Under the pieces are notes generated by a model that did not search any database, had not been told where the DNA came from, and worked only from the letters and a program-made list of their open reading frames with translations. A stretch of DNA of 64,000 nucleotides from Sedimenticola hydrogenitrophicus (lineage in GTDB: Bacteria > Pseudomonadota > Gammaproteobacteria > Chromatiales > Chromatiaceae), in the NCBI RefSeq assembly GCF_025175675.1, contig NZ_JANIOA010000010.1, forward strand, positions 55,244-119,243, in the 5' to 3' direction. Each line of letters begins with the position of its first letter. The stretch's first letter is position 1. Made by a program: the position numbers and the translations under genes. This document shows positions 37,401 through 45,984 of this stretch, piece by piece.

Positions 37401-38415
37401 TCCCTTCCTCGGCGAGTCGGTGAAGCTCTGTTCGCCCTATATCGGACGCTTCATACCGGCTGATTTCAGCTTCAGCATCACCGATCAGGGGGTGCTGGAA
37501 AACAGCTGCCCGGCCGGTAGCTTCAGCTATGCGGGCACACCCATAGGCTATGCCGCGCTGCAGTTACCGACCGCCATCATCACCGCCAGAAACAGCAGTG
37601 GGGACATCACGCGGAATTACACCGGGGCGTTTATGAAGCTCCCGATGACCGGTATCGATATACCCGATATCACCAGTGATGGCAGCCAGCTGGGCGCGGA
37701 TGGCGTGACCAGGGTGGGACTCAGCTGGGAAGTTGGCACGCCTTCCTTGACCGATAACGGCGACGGCACGCTGGGATTCGTGTTGGCTGGGGATACCTTC
37801 ACCTATGGCCGCACCAGCAACGACCGGGTGGCCCCCTTCACCAGCGATGTGCAGCTGGCGGTGCAGGGCATAACGGATGACGACGGCGTCAGCGCTACCG
37901 GACTGCCCGAAAATTTCACCCCGACCGGGGTGGAGCTACGCCACGGGCGCATGGCGATGCAAAATGCCCAGGGTTCGGAACTGCTGCCGCTGCGGGTGCC
38001 GCTGCAGGTGGAATACTATGCCGGAGCCGCCAGCGGCTTTGTGGTCAATGGCGCCGATACCTGCACCACCGGAGTGACGATGACTCTGAACGACCCGCTG
38101 GGACAGGTAGTGATCGCCGGGGGCAGTCGCAATACCGCCATTTATGCACCGGCCGCCGTGGCCGGCGCCTTTGCGGCGATTGACCTGAGTAATCCTTCAC
38201 TGCAGTTTGTCCAGCCGCCGCTGGCGGGCGAATTCAATCTGCACCTGCAGCCGTCGGGGCAGGGCAATGCCGGGAGTACTGTGGTGGAGGTGGAAGTGCC
38301 ACTCTGGTTGAAGTATGACTGGAGCGGCGCGGGGATGGCGGATCCCTCGGCCAAGGCCACCTTCGGCGTGTTCAGCCGTCCCGGCGGACTCATCTATCAG
38401 CGGGAAACCTACTAG
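34423..38415 (+). CDS. mshQ: MSHA biogenesis protein MshQ-like, LamG and DUF6701-type adhesin
   Basis: A 1330-residue secreted protein that ends the msh cassette. A signal sequence (hydrophobic core WPWVSLSLLLVLQIGMVQA) is followed by repeated beta modules (about 36-375), each ending in a W-x-V-x-EF/EY motif: WYLVEFASG, WWQVIEYTD, WQVIEFSDG, WFVVEFPTP. A laminin-G-like domain follows (about 377-598, with FDGVDDYVDLPG, TWHHVAAVHD and GSLDEVRIYSDAL). The C-terminal part (about 750-1325) matches the large region of MshQ proteins assigned to DUF6701. LamG folds bind glycans, so it may be a pilus-associated adhesin (inference). Confidence 0.85.
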   Translation: MTRYVESGYGALKAWWPWVSLSLLLVLQIGMVQAAEVKRVQSGILSSNSAATHTVNITTVDPAKAFLIFQTRHSSNRPGGSAAAGRLGSASSLEFVTTRSDPIDIQWYLVEFASGVNVQRGEVYQNSATVNIPIIQLASLEQSFVTWSKAINGSHSTWGTDDPVFMQLTAINNLQLRSSASTSNHRVWWQVIEYTDAADIQVQRGTTTIASNKNDQTVAINPVGLSRSIVLAGNRIAADAKQINRHTLSAEFSDSDTLLFSRHREGGNVSIPEIGWQVIEFSDGTLVQSGVTKVSKNTLTETALLSPVNPNLSIALGSVQPAGGQNMGRTKYQGDDIPGVTAFTLGLTGNTLTLQRNSDLHEATIGWFVVEFPTPRLAEWRMDEASWGQVQDATGNGYHGTARNGAATAATTPAVPGSPGTCRYGTFDGVDDYVDLPGLPNLTGSFTITAWVRANELGKDQRIFADDQNNSGGFAFSLGDGGDGKLRFFSRQVNPISVDTQNAVISAGTWHHVAAVHDVTARTRMIYVDGVAVRLNNGSTSSVYTGTWGSDPGAASLAGENDAAGGEAVPNWRFNGSLDEVRIYSDALTQSQIQAVKDETRPCAAAGLDHIRLEHDGQGLTCTGETVTVRACVDAACNDLYTGEVTLDFSSPASGWNADPVTFSGGSASVSLSRTTVGTVVLDASASSPTATGDTQCSNSGGGNPCEVTFAATGILIDGDDGDGAAESMISTQIAGKPSNSGYGAAVQRVRVVRTDDQTGACVAGVANQTLDAVVSYLVPVASEGLGDNALSVTGVGSANLTAAGGGQTLQLAFDGNGTAPFSFNSQDAGRYQLRVEMAIPVVDPDGIPTGETVAASDTSNGFVVRPLAVYADATGNPRAQSAAGTAFKGAGEAFTLGYRSLRWVSGRDNDNNGIWDSCSSPTLADPGAYARLPAWTFGQAGADLQQPVGGNAGTLTHGGGDAAIPAGATSVDEGNVAYSEVGIIQLQEDSLNPFLGESVKLCSPYIGRFIPADFSFSITDQGVLENSCPAGSFSYAGTPIGYAALQLPTAIITARNSSGDITRNYTGAFMKLPMTGIDIPDITSDGSQLGADGVTRVGLSWEVGTPSLTDNGDGTLGFVLAGDTFTYGRTSNDRVAPFTSDVQLAVQGITDDDGVSATGLPENFTPTGVELRHGRMAMQNAQGSELLPLRVPLQVEYYAGAASGFVVNGADTCTTGVTMTLNDPLGQVVIAGGSRNTAIYAPAAVAGAFAAIDLSNPSLQFVQPPLAGEFNLHLQPSGQGNAGSTVVEVEVPLWLKYDWSGAGMADPSAKATFGVFSRPGGLIYQRETY

Positions 38416-38452
38416 CGTTGGTGATTGCTCCCGGATACAACAACATTGAGAT

Positions 38453-38645
38453 GTAGGATGGGTGAAGGAGGAACGACGTAACCCATCAAGCGGGCAGGGC
38501 ACCATGCGTGGGGGATACCCGGCCGTATTTGCCGAGTGCGCTGTGAGCCACCGTTTGACGATTGAGGCATCGGTGGGTTACGCGGCGCCCGGGTGCTGTT
38601 GTGGACTGGAAGTGAAGTGCCTGTGCGCCGCTAACCCACCCTACG
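38453..38645. repeat. Long GTAGGATGGGT...GCTAACCCACCCTAC repeat
   Basis: A diverged relative of 413-577: the right end CGCCGCTAACCCACCCTAC and inner GGTGGGTTACGCGGCGC pair, while the left end GTAGGATGGGTGAAG has drifted. Confidence 0.65.
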
Positions 38646-38650
38646 CGCTG

Positions 38651-38711
38651 TGCCCACGCTGTCATCTGTGTTGTAGTGTCCGCGTGGGCACAAAAAGCGT
38701 GCCCACCCTAC
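38651..38711. repeat. GTGCCCACGC...GTGCCCACCCTAC repeat
   Basis: Contains GTGCCCACGC and GCGTGGGCACAAAAAGCGTG followed by CCCACCCTACC. It is homologous to the left part of 27354-27436 in opposite orientation. Confidence 0.65.
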
Positions 38712-38722
38712 CTGCCTATTCG

Positions 38723-38858
38723 AACCACGGATTCACACCGATAGACACAGATGGGTTCACCCTTAAGCCGGGCAAAAGTATGCCCCCGCACGGCCAACTA
38801 CCTGTCGAGCAGCTTCCTTATCCCCAAATCCGTGTATATCCGTGTCCATCCGTGGTGC
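38723..38858. repeat. Long AACCACGGAT inverted repeat, copy 2
   Basis: Same segment order as 23014-23150: AACCACGGATTCACACCGAT, AGCCGGGCAAAAGTATG, CGCACGGCCAAC, CTTCCTTATCCCCAAATCC, then GTGTCCATCCGTGGT. Confidence 0.75.
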
Positions 38859-38943
38859 TTCTTCAGTCAGAGAGAGCCCCGTGGGCGGCGTGGGATATCG
38901 CATCGCGGATTCGGCAGACAAGATCCGCCTGCCGCGCTGGGCA

Positions 38944-39990
38944 TCAGCTTCGAATAGCCGAGAGTCCACCTTCCAGTACGTAGACGTCGAAGCCCTGCTG
39001 GCTGAGGAGGAAGGCGCAGGTGGCGCTTCGCTGTCCCGAGTCGCAGTAGACGATGTATTTCTTGCTCTTGTCCAACTCGGGAATGGCCGCCCGCAGCTGA
39101 TTCTGCGGGATGTTGAGACTGCCCCGCAGGCCGTTGTGCTCGAATTCCCGGCGAAACCGTACATCGATGCGCACCGCCCCGTCGGCGGCCATCCTGGTCA
39201 GGGTCGGATAGTCGATCCACTGTAGCAGGGGGGCCTCCAGCAGCTGCAGGAAGTCCTCCTTGGCCAGGCGCATCAGTTTCCCGTTGGTCAACATGGAGAC
39301 ATTGGCATTGCGTACCGAATCGGTGATCAATGCCTCCTCGCCAAAGCTGCTGCAGGGGCCGAGTTCGGCCAGTACCACCTCGCCGGTATCGGAGGGCAGG
39401 GTGACGCGGCAGCGGCCCTGCTTGATCACGTAATAGTAGTCACCGGGATCGCCGGTCTTGACGATCAGGTCTCCGGCCCGGGCCTCGACCTCCTCCATGC
39501 GCGAGAACAGATCCTGGATGTTGGCCGCGGGCAGCCGGGTGAAGGCGGTGGTCTGCATCATCGACATCATCCACTCGCTCTCCTCGGCACTGGGACCGCC
39601 GGTGGGTTCGGGATGACTGTTGATGGAAAACTCCGGCGAGAAGTGTCCCCAGGCGAGCAGGCGCTCCAGCAGGGCCGAGTCGAAGCGGACCACGGTTGCC
39701 GCCTGCGACACCACCACGCCGCGGTAGTGGCGTGGTTTGCGACTGGCCAGCGCATGCAGCCCCCGGTCGGAGCCGGCGGATACCCGGATCTCCTCGCCCT
39801 CGGGCGAGGTGAGGCAGAGCTCCCCGGACATCAGGAAGAGGCTGTCCGGATCATTGTCCCCGATATTGAAAACCTGTTCGCCGTGCAGGTAGCGCTCGAC
39901 GTGGGCCTGCTCCGCCAGATAGAGCAGATTGTCCTCATAGAGGGCATTGACCGGAATCAGGGTGCGAAATTTATTGAGATCCAGTTCCAT
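38944..39990 (-). CDS. Tandem cyclic-nucleotide-binding and rhodanese domain protein
   Basis: A 348-residue soluble protein. An N-terminal CNB-like fold (about 5-115, with GEQVFNIGDNDPDSLFLMSGE) is degenerate. A second, better CNB fold (about 145-255) has VKTGDPGDYYYVIKQG and the phosphate-cassette-like SSFGEEALI. A C-terminal rhodanese domain (about 262-348) has the active-site loop CDSGQRS with Cys316 and the ending VYVLEGG. It could couple a cyclic-nucleotide signal to sulfur transfer or to a persulfide-sensing step (inference). It stands alone between repeat elements, so context gives no partner. Confidence 0.85.
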   Translation of the reverse strand: MELDLNKFRTLIPVNALYEDNLLYLAEQAHVERYLHGEQVFNIGDNDPDSLFLMSGELCLTSPEGEEIRVSAGSDRGLHALASRKPRHYRGVVVSQAATVVRFDSALLERLLAWGHFSPEFSINSHPEPTGGPSAEESEWMMSMMQTTAFTRLPAANIQDLFSRMEEVEARAGDLIVKTGDPGDYYYVIKQGRCRVTLPSDTGEVVLAELGPCSSFGEEALITDSVRNANVSMLTNGKLMRLAKEDFLQLLEAPLLQWIDYPTLTRMAADGAVRIDVRFRREFEHNGLRGSLNIPQNQLRAAIPELDKSKKYIVYCDSGQRSATCAFLLSQQGFDVYVLEGGLSAIRS

Positions 39991-40071
39991 AAATCATCCA
40001 GAAAGCCTCAGTGGAATGCGCTTTACACTACGAGAATAGTGCCTGAGGAGCAAGCGGAATGATTGTGTAAT

Positions 40072-40278
40072 GTAACTACTCACGGGGTGATTTGCTTGCC
40101 TTGTTGGCCGATCTTGATGGCGCCTCGAATCCGGCTCCTTTTTCAGATTCAAGCCTGCCCTTGTTTGAGCGGAGCGAGTTTGGGCAGGCGCTGAAAAAGG
40201 GGCCGGATTCGAGTAGACAAGCCATCGTGTGAGGCCGGCAAGGCAGGCCAGTCACTTACAGACCGGGTGAGTAGTTAC
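40072..40278. mobile_element. MITE-like element with GTAACTACTCAC ends, copy 3 (intact)
   Basis: A 207-bp element with the 12-bp terminal inverted repeat GTAACTACTCAC...GTGAGTAGTTAC. The inner hairpin runs from TCGAATCCGGCTCCTTTTTC to GAAAAAGGGGCCGGATTCGA. The inner segments are in opposite orientation to copy 1. It lies between the CNB-rhodanese gene and prfB and shows no inserted blocks, so it is the best reference copy. Confidence 0.8.
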
Positions 40279-40359
40279 TGTGGAATATGAATTCCGGACG
40301 GTTTCCGTCGCTACCCTTTCTGGTGTAATATTCGCCCTCCGTTTCGTTCGAGGTAGACC

Positions 40360-41458
40360 ATGCAGGATCTCAATCCCATCACTAATAAAATCAGTGAATT
40401 ACGAGGGCGCTCGGAGTCCCTTAGGGGGTACCTTTGACTATGACCGCAAGCAGGAGCGCCTGACCGAGGTCCTGCGCGAGCTCGAAGATCCCGACATCTG
40501 GGGCGATCCCGAGTATGCCCAGTCGCTCGGCAAGGAGCGCGCCACACTTGAGGCCATCGTACTCACCCTGGACGGACTGGTCAACGGACTGAACGAGGCC
40601 GCCGACCTGCTGGAGATGGCGGTGGAAGAGGGCGATGCCGAGACGGTGGATTCGGTGGTGGCCGATCTCGAAAGGTTCGAGAAACAGGTCGCCGAGCTGG
40701 AGTTCCGTCGCATGTTCTCCGGCGAGATGGATGCCGCCAACGCCTTCCTGGACATCCAGGCCGGTTCCGGCGGCACCGAGGCGCAGGACTGGGCCGAGAT
40801 GCTGCTGCGTATGTATCTGCGCTGGGGCGAACACCGTGGTTTCAAGACCGAACTGATGGAGGTCTCGCCCGGCGAGGTGGCCGGCATCAAGTCGGCCACG
40901 ATCCGTTTCGAGGGTGAGTTCGCCTTCGGCTGGCTGCGCACCGAGATCGGCGTGCACCGGCTGGTGCGCAAATCGCCCTTCGACTCCGGCAACCGGCGCC
41001 ACACCTCGTTCGCGGCGGTGTTCGTTTCCCCGGAGGTCGACGACTCGATCGAGATCGACATCAATCCCGCCGATCTACGTATCGACGTCTACCGCGCCAG
41101 CGGCGCCGGCGGGCAGCACGTCAACCGGACCGAGTCGGCGGTGCGCATTACCCATAACCCCACTGGCACCGTGGTGCAGTGTCAGAACGACCGCTCCCAG
41201 CACAAGAACAAGGACCAGGCGATGAAGCAGCTCAAGGCCAAGCTGTATGAGCTGGAGATCCAGAAGCGCAATGCTGATCAGCAGGTGTTGGAGGCGAGCA
41301 AATCCGATATCGGCTGGGGCAGCCAGATCCGCTCCTATGTGCTCGACCAGTCGCGCATCAAGGACCTGCGTACCGGGGTTGAAACCGGCAATACCCAGGC
41401 GGTGCTGGATGGCGGGCTGGATCTGTTTCTTGAGGCGAGTCTCAAGAGCGGCTTCTGA
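40360..41458 (+). CDS. prfB: Peptide chain release factor 2, with programmed +1 frameshift
   Basis: RF2, 365 residues after frameshifting, terminates at UGA and UAA. The first 25 codons (ATG 40360) read [17 protein letters not shown] and so on to CTT TGA at 40432-40437. The internal Shine-Dalgarno-like AGGGGG lies at 40424-40429, three bases before the slippery CTT. Reading then continues in the +1 frame from 40436 ([13 protein letters not shown]). The SPF tripeptide (VRKSPFDSG), which recognises the stop codon, and the catalytic GGQ ([14 protein letters not shown]) are present. The shift lets RF2 level control its own synthesis. lysS follows, the usual prfB-lysS pair. Confidence 0.96.
40424..40438 (+). 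promoter_or_regulatory. RF2 programmed frameshift site
   Basis: The classic set of signals is intact: AGGGGG, a three-base spacer (TAC), CTT TGA C. The in-frame UGA at 40435-40437 is followed by C, the poorest termination context, which favours slippage when RF2 is scarce. Confidence 0.95.
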
Positions 41459-41791
41459 CCGATTATCTTTCCTGATTACCCACAATTCTCAGTCAGGTTC
41501 GAATATTGTTAATCAAGCCGCGAATAAACGCGAATAGACGCAAATAATAACAAAACCAATTAACTGACCAGTGAGCAATGGAACGGGTCTCTATCTGAAA
41601 ATGAATGACGCCCTTCCGACAAGGACACGAGGTACATGGAAATTAATAGAATTCGCGTTCATTTGCGTTCATTCGCGGCTAATATTTTCCTGATCGTGGC
41701 TGAGCCAGGTGAGTAATCAGGTTATCTTTTTACGCGTTTGGTCTGATGCTCCCGCAGCCTTCTCTGACGCAACAACCAACGAGTTTTTACC
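41459..41791. repeat. Spacer between prfB and lysS with CCGCGAATAAACGCGAAT inverted repeat
   Basis: The 333-bp gap contains AGCCGCGAATAAACGCGAAT (41516-41535) mirrored by ATTCGCGTTC...ATTCGCGGCT (about 41651-41680), a 165-bp loose hairpin. Half copies of the same motif are at 256-272 and 27458-27480. No gene is seen. The presence of this element between prfB and lysS may separate them transcriptionally. Confidence 0.65.
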
Positions 41792-43288
<1,497 letters not shown>

Positions 43289-43354
43289 TTGAGCGTCTGG
43301 AATTTAAATATTTTTTATTAACCGCGAAAAACGCGAACCACACGAAAAAACAGT

Positions 43355-43439
43355 CGTAGGTTGGGGTGAGCCTGCGAACCCCAACGGTGTTGCATGCGTG
43401 CGCCATGATGTTGGGGTTTGTTCCTCACCCCAACCTACG
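43355..43439. repeat. Palindrome CGTAGGTTGGGGTGAG, copy 1
   Basis: Runs from CGTAGGTTGGGGTGAGCC to CTCACCCCAACCTACG with inner CGAACCCCAACG / TTGGGGTTTG. The same element, inverted, lies at 59046-59131. It lies between convergent lysS and the HDOD gene. Confidence 0.8.
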
Positions 43440-43516
43440 GTCTGACAAACACTCATTTTCGCGATTTCCGCGCCTTTCGGTTAATAGCTTTCTCTATTTT
43501 GAAGGTTGGCGGGTAT

Positions 43517-44350
43517 TTAGAGAAAAACACCCTGTATCGATTCGATATCCTCGGCCACGCCCTCGATCTCGATCAATTCAACCTCCGGGTCGAGCCCCAC
43601 CTTCAGGAACGCCGGTACGTTGATCCAGTTGGCCATGCCGCCGATGTCCTCGGCGGGAAGGGCTTGGAGCCGGGCGACAATCACCACATCCACATAATCG
43701 GCCTGGGGCCCGCCGTCATACTGGAGATTCTGCGCCTCGGCCGCCACCTTGATCAGGGTCTCGGGAAAGCCCCAGAACTCCAGGATCTGGGTGCCGATGC
43801 TGGGGGTCAGCTCGGCTACCAGGCTGTCCAGCTCCACCTCGTCTTCCATCAGCTCGGGATAGGCCTCGGCCCAGGTGAGAATCGGCAGGGAGCCGATGTT
43901 GTGGATCAGACCGGCCAGCATCGCCTGCTCCTTGTCCAGGTGCGGCAGGTTCTGGGACAGCACGCGGCTGATGGCGGCAATCTCCACGCTCTGCTCCCAC
44001 ATACGGCGTAACCGGACGTCCAGGGTGTCGGACGTGGCCTGGAAGATCTGTTTCATGGCCAGGCTGACCACCAGGCTGCGAACCAGCTTGTAACCGAGCC
44101 GGGTCACCGCCATCTGGATGCTCTCGATCGGCACCCGTCCGCGATAGAGGGGGCTGTTGGCGACCTGCAGCAGCCGGGTGGAGAGGGCCGCATCGGTGCC
44201 CACCATGTCGGCTATCTGGTGGGCGGTGATGTTCTCCTGCTCCACCGCGTCACGCACTTTCAGGGCGACTTCCGGGAGCGTCGGCAGGGTGATCTTGTTC
44301 TCTTTGATGGCGGTCTGGAGTGACTCGAGAAATTCAGCTTTGCCAATCAT
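43517..44350 (-). CDS. HDOD domain protein
   Basis: A 277-residue single-domain HDOD protein, a non-catalytic relative of HD phosphohydrolases often tied to signalling, chemotaxis or cell-cycle control. Typical parts are the start LPTLPEVALKVRDAVEQENI, the DAALSTRLLQVANSPLY helix and IQMAVTRLGYKLVRSLVV. The HD-like position reads LAGLIHNIGSLP, where the catalytic HD is replaced by HN, consistent with HDOD. The final 70 residues are acidic. No other domain is fused, and no partner gene is adjacent. Confidence 0.88.
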   Translation of the reverse strand: MIGKAEFLESLQTAIKENKITLPTLPEVALKVRDAVEQENITAHQIADMVGTDAALSTRLLQVANSPLYRGRVPIESIQMAVTRLGYKLVRSLVVSLAMKQIFQATSDTLDVRLRRMWEQSVEIAAISRVLSQNLPHLDKEQAMLAGLIHNIGSLPILTWAEAYPELMEDEVELDSLVAELTPSIGTQILEFWGFPETLIKVAAEAQNLQYDGGPQADYVDVVIVARLQALPAEDIGGMANWINVPAFLKVGLDPEVELIEIEGVAEDIESIQGVFL

Positions 44351-44464
44351 ATCGGTAATTCAGTCCCAATTGGCGGGTGCGGCAGGCGGGCCGCCGGACA
44401 TCCGGCGACCGGTCAGACCCGGTGTTGTTGTTATCACTGTATCGGAAGATGCCCCGGATACTTG

Positions 44465-44630
44465 AACCTGGAAAACGCAGTTGGATCACAAAAAGCAGCG
44501 GCACCCCTTGCGGCACCTGGCTATGAGAAAAATGGCTCATCACCAATAAGGTGACCATGCCATTTTTCTCTACGCCATGCACCACAATGGATACCACTCT
44601 TTTTTCGCGTCCAACTGCGTTTTCCAGGTT
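44465..44630. mobile_element. MITE-like element with 21-bp perfect inverted ends
   Basis: A 166-bp element bounded by AACCTGGAAAACGCAGTTGGA (44465-44485) and its exact reverse complement (44610-44630). Inside lies a second hairpin with 12-bp arms GAGAAAAATGGC / GCCATTTTTCTC (44525-44570). No direct target duplication is clear and no second copy was seen in this window. It fills the gap between ygfZ and the HDOD gene. Confidence 0.6.
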
Positions 44631-44657
44631 GAACGGCTGCGCTGATCACGATCCGAT

Positions 44658-45701
44658 TCAGCCGGGCGCATCAGTCTCATCAAAACCGTAGGGCAGGGTG
44701 CCGAGCTTCAGTTTCGGCCCGGTGTCGCCCTGCAGGTGCAGATTATCCTGTTCGAAATTCTTGATCTCCGTCACCGCCAGCAGGTCGAAACCGCCGCCGG
44801 GAGCGGGCCGGGCGTCCACCACCTTGCCCGCGCCCTGTCCGGATGCGCTGCCGGGTGCGAACAGTTCATCTCCCGGTACCGGCCGGGTGTCCGTATCCAC
44901 AGAGGCCAGGTACATGCGCCGTTTCAGCTTGCCCAGATATTTCATGCGGGCGACCACCTCCTGTCCGGTGTAACACCCCTTGGTGAAGCTGACGCCATCG
45001 ATCTGCTGCATGTTGGTCATCTGCGGCACGAAGGCGTCGCTGGTCTCCCGGTAGATGGTCGGGATGCCGGCGCGGATATCCAGCAGGGACCAGTAGTCCC
45101 GGTTGCCCGGTTGTGCCGCTTGTGCCAGTTCGCTCCAGCTTGCGGCGACCGCCTCCGGGGTGCCGCTGAGCTGAAAGCGTGCCGGTTCGCCCGGCAGCCG
45201 GATCAGCGTGATCCCGCTGTGTTGCGCCACCTCGCCCGGTTTGTCGGGGACCTTGGAAAACTGCCGTTGCAGCAGGCCTTCGGCACAGTCGCCGGCGAGG
45301 CCGATGGAGACGATCTCATCGCTGGCGTCGGTCACCTTGACCTTTGATATCAGCACGAACATCGGCAGGCGGTGCAGCACGGTTTCATAGGTGTCGCGCG
45401 GCATCTGCAGGAAGTAGTCACCCTGATGCAGGAAGATCCTGAAATTGGCCAGCATCCGTCCCTTGGGCGAACAGTAGGCGCTCAGTTGGCTCCAGCTCTC
45501 GGTTACATCGCGGATGTCGTTGGTGAACTGGCCCTGGAGAAAGGTACGGGCATCCTCGCCCGCCACCCGGATCAGCCCCAGATGGGAGAGGTCGAACAGG
45601 GCACAGGCCGGGAACGGGTCATCGCAGACAAAACGGACCTCGCCTTCCGCCGATATCTGCGCCGACTGGGATTCAAGAAAGCTTTGCCATTGGCTATTCA
45701 T
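44658..45701 (-). CDS. ygfZ: YgfZ-type tRNA-modifying / iron-sulfur cluster protein
   Basis: A 347-residue member of the YgfZ/GcvT-like folate-binding family, which supports maturation of some iron-sulfur enzymes such as MiaB. The hallmark K-G-C-Y-T-G-Q-E motif is present (FTKGCYTGQEVVARM, near residue 232). The N-terminal FDLSHLGLIRVAGEDARTFL and QGQFTNDIRD match the GcvT fold. Length is close to the E. coli protein (326). The ATG at 45701 is taken as start. Confidence 0.92.
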   Translation of the reverse strand: MNSQWQSFLESQSAQISAEGEVRFVCDDPFPACALFDLSHLGLIRVAGEDARTFLQGQFTNDIRDVTESWSQLSAYCSPKGRMLANFRIFLHQGDYFLQMPRDTYETVLHRLPMFVLISKVKVTDASDEIVSIGLAGDCAEGLLQRQFSKVPDKPGEVAQHSGITLIRLPGEPARFQLSGTPEAVAASWSELAQAAQPGNRDYWSLLDIRAGIPTIYRETSDAFVPQMTNMQQIDGVSFTKGCYTGQEVVARMKYLGKLKRRMYLASVDTDTRPVPGDELFAPGSASGQGAGKVVDARPAPGGGFDLLAVTEIKNFEQDNLHLQGDTGPKLKLGTLPYGFDETDAPG

Positions 45702-45984
45702 GTTGCTGGATCCTCGGGTGCCCTTGTGTGGTAACGGTTATCTTTAATTGCCAGGGAAAATTCTCTCTGAATCAGTCATGTAATCCGATTTAGAGGGGGA
45801 GTCAACCGGTCGTTTGAGATCCGGCTGAGCAGAATCTTCAGCATCGAAGGGTAACATACCGGGCACAGTGGGTCGCCACTCTGGATATGGGGATATATGA
45901 ATTTATGATTATCCGCACTATCCGGCGGTCAAGCGGGGATTCTCGGTTTATACTCGGCAGCCGAGAGACACAGATAGGAAGCCC

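Larger units (their letters stand above)
38416..38943. other. Repeat block between mshQ and the rhodanese gene
   Basis: About 530 bp between convergent genes, filled by three repeat elements (38453-38645, 38651-38711, 38723-38858). Open frames here consist of repeat sequence and are not considered genes. Confidence 0.65.

Noticed and set aside
38462..38983. 173-codon open frame after mshQ
   Set aside because: Composed of three dispersed repeats.
40280..40435. Upstream extension of prfB in the second reading frame
   Set aside because: The programmed frameshift with start at 40360 explains the gene; the extension has no conservation and begins in the MITE edge.
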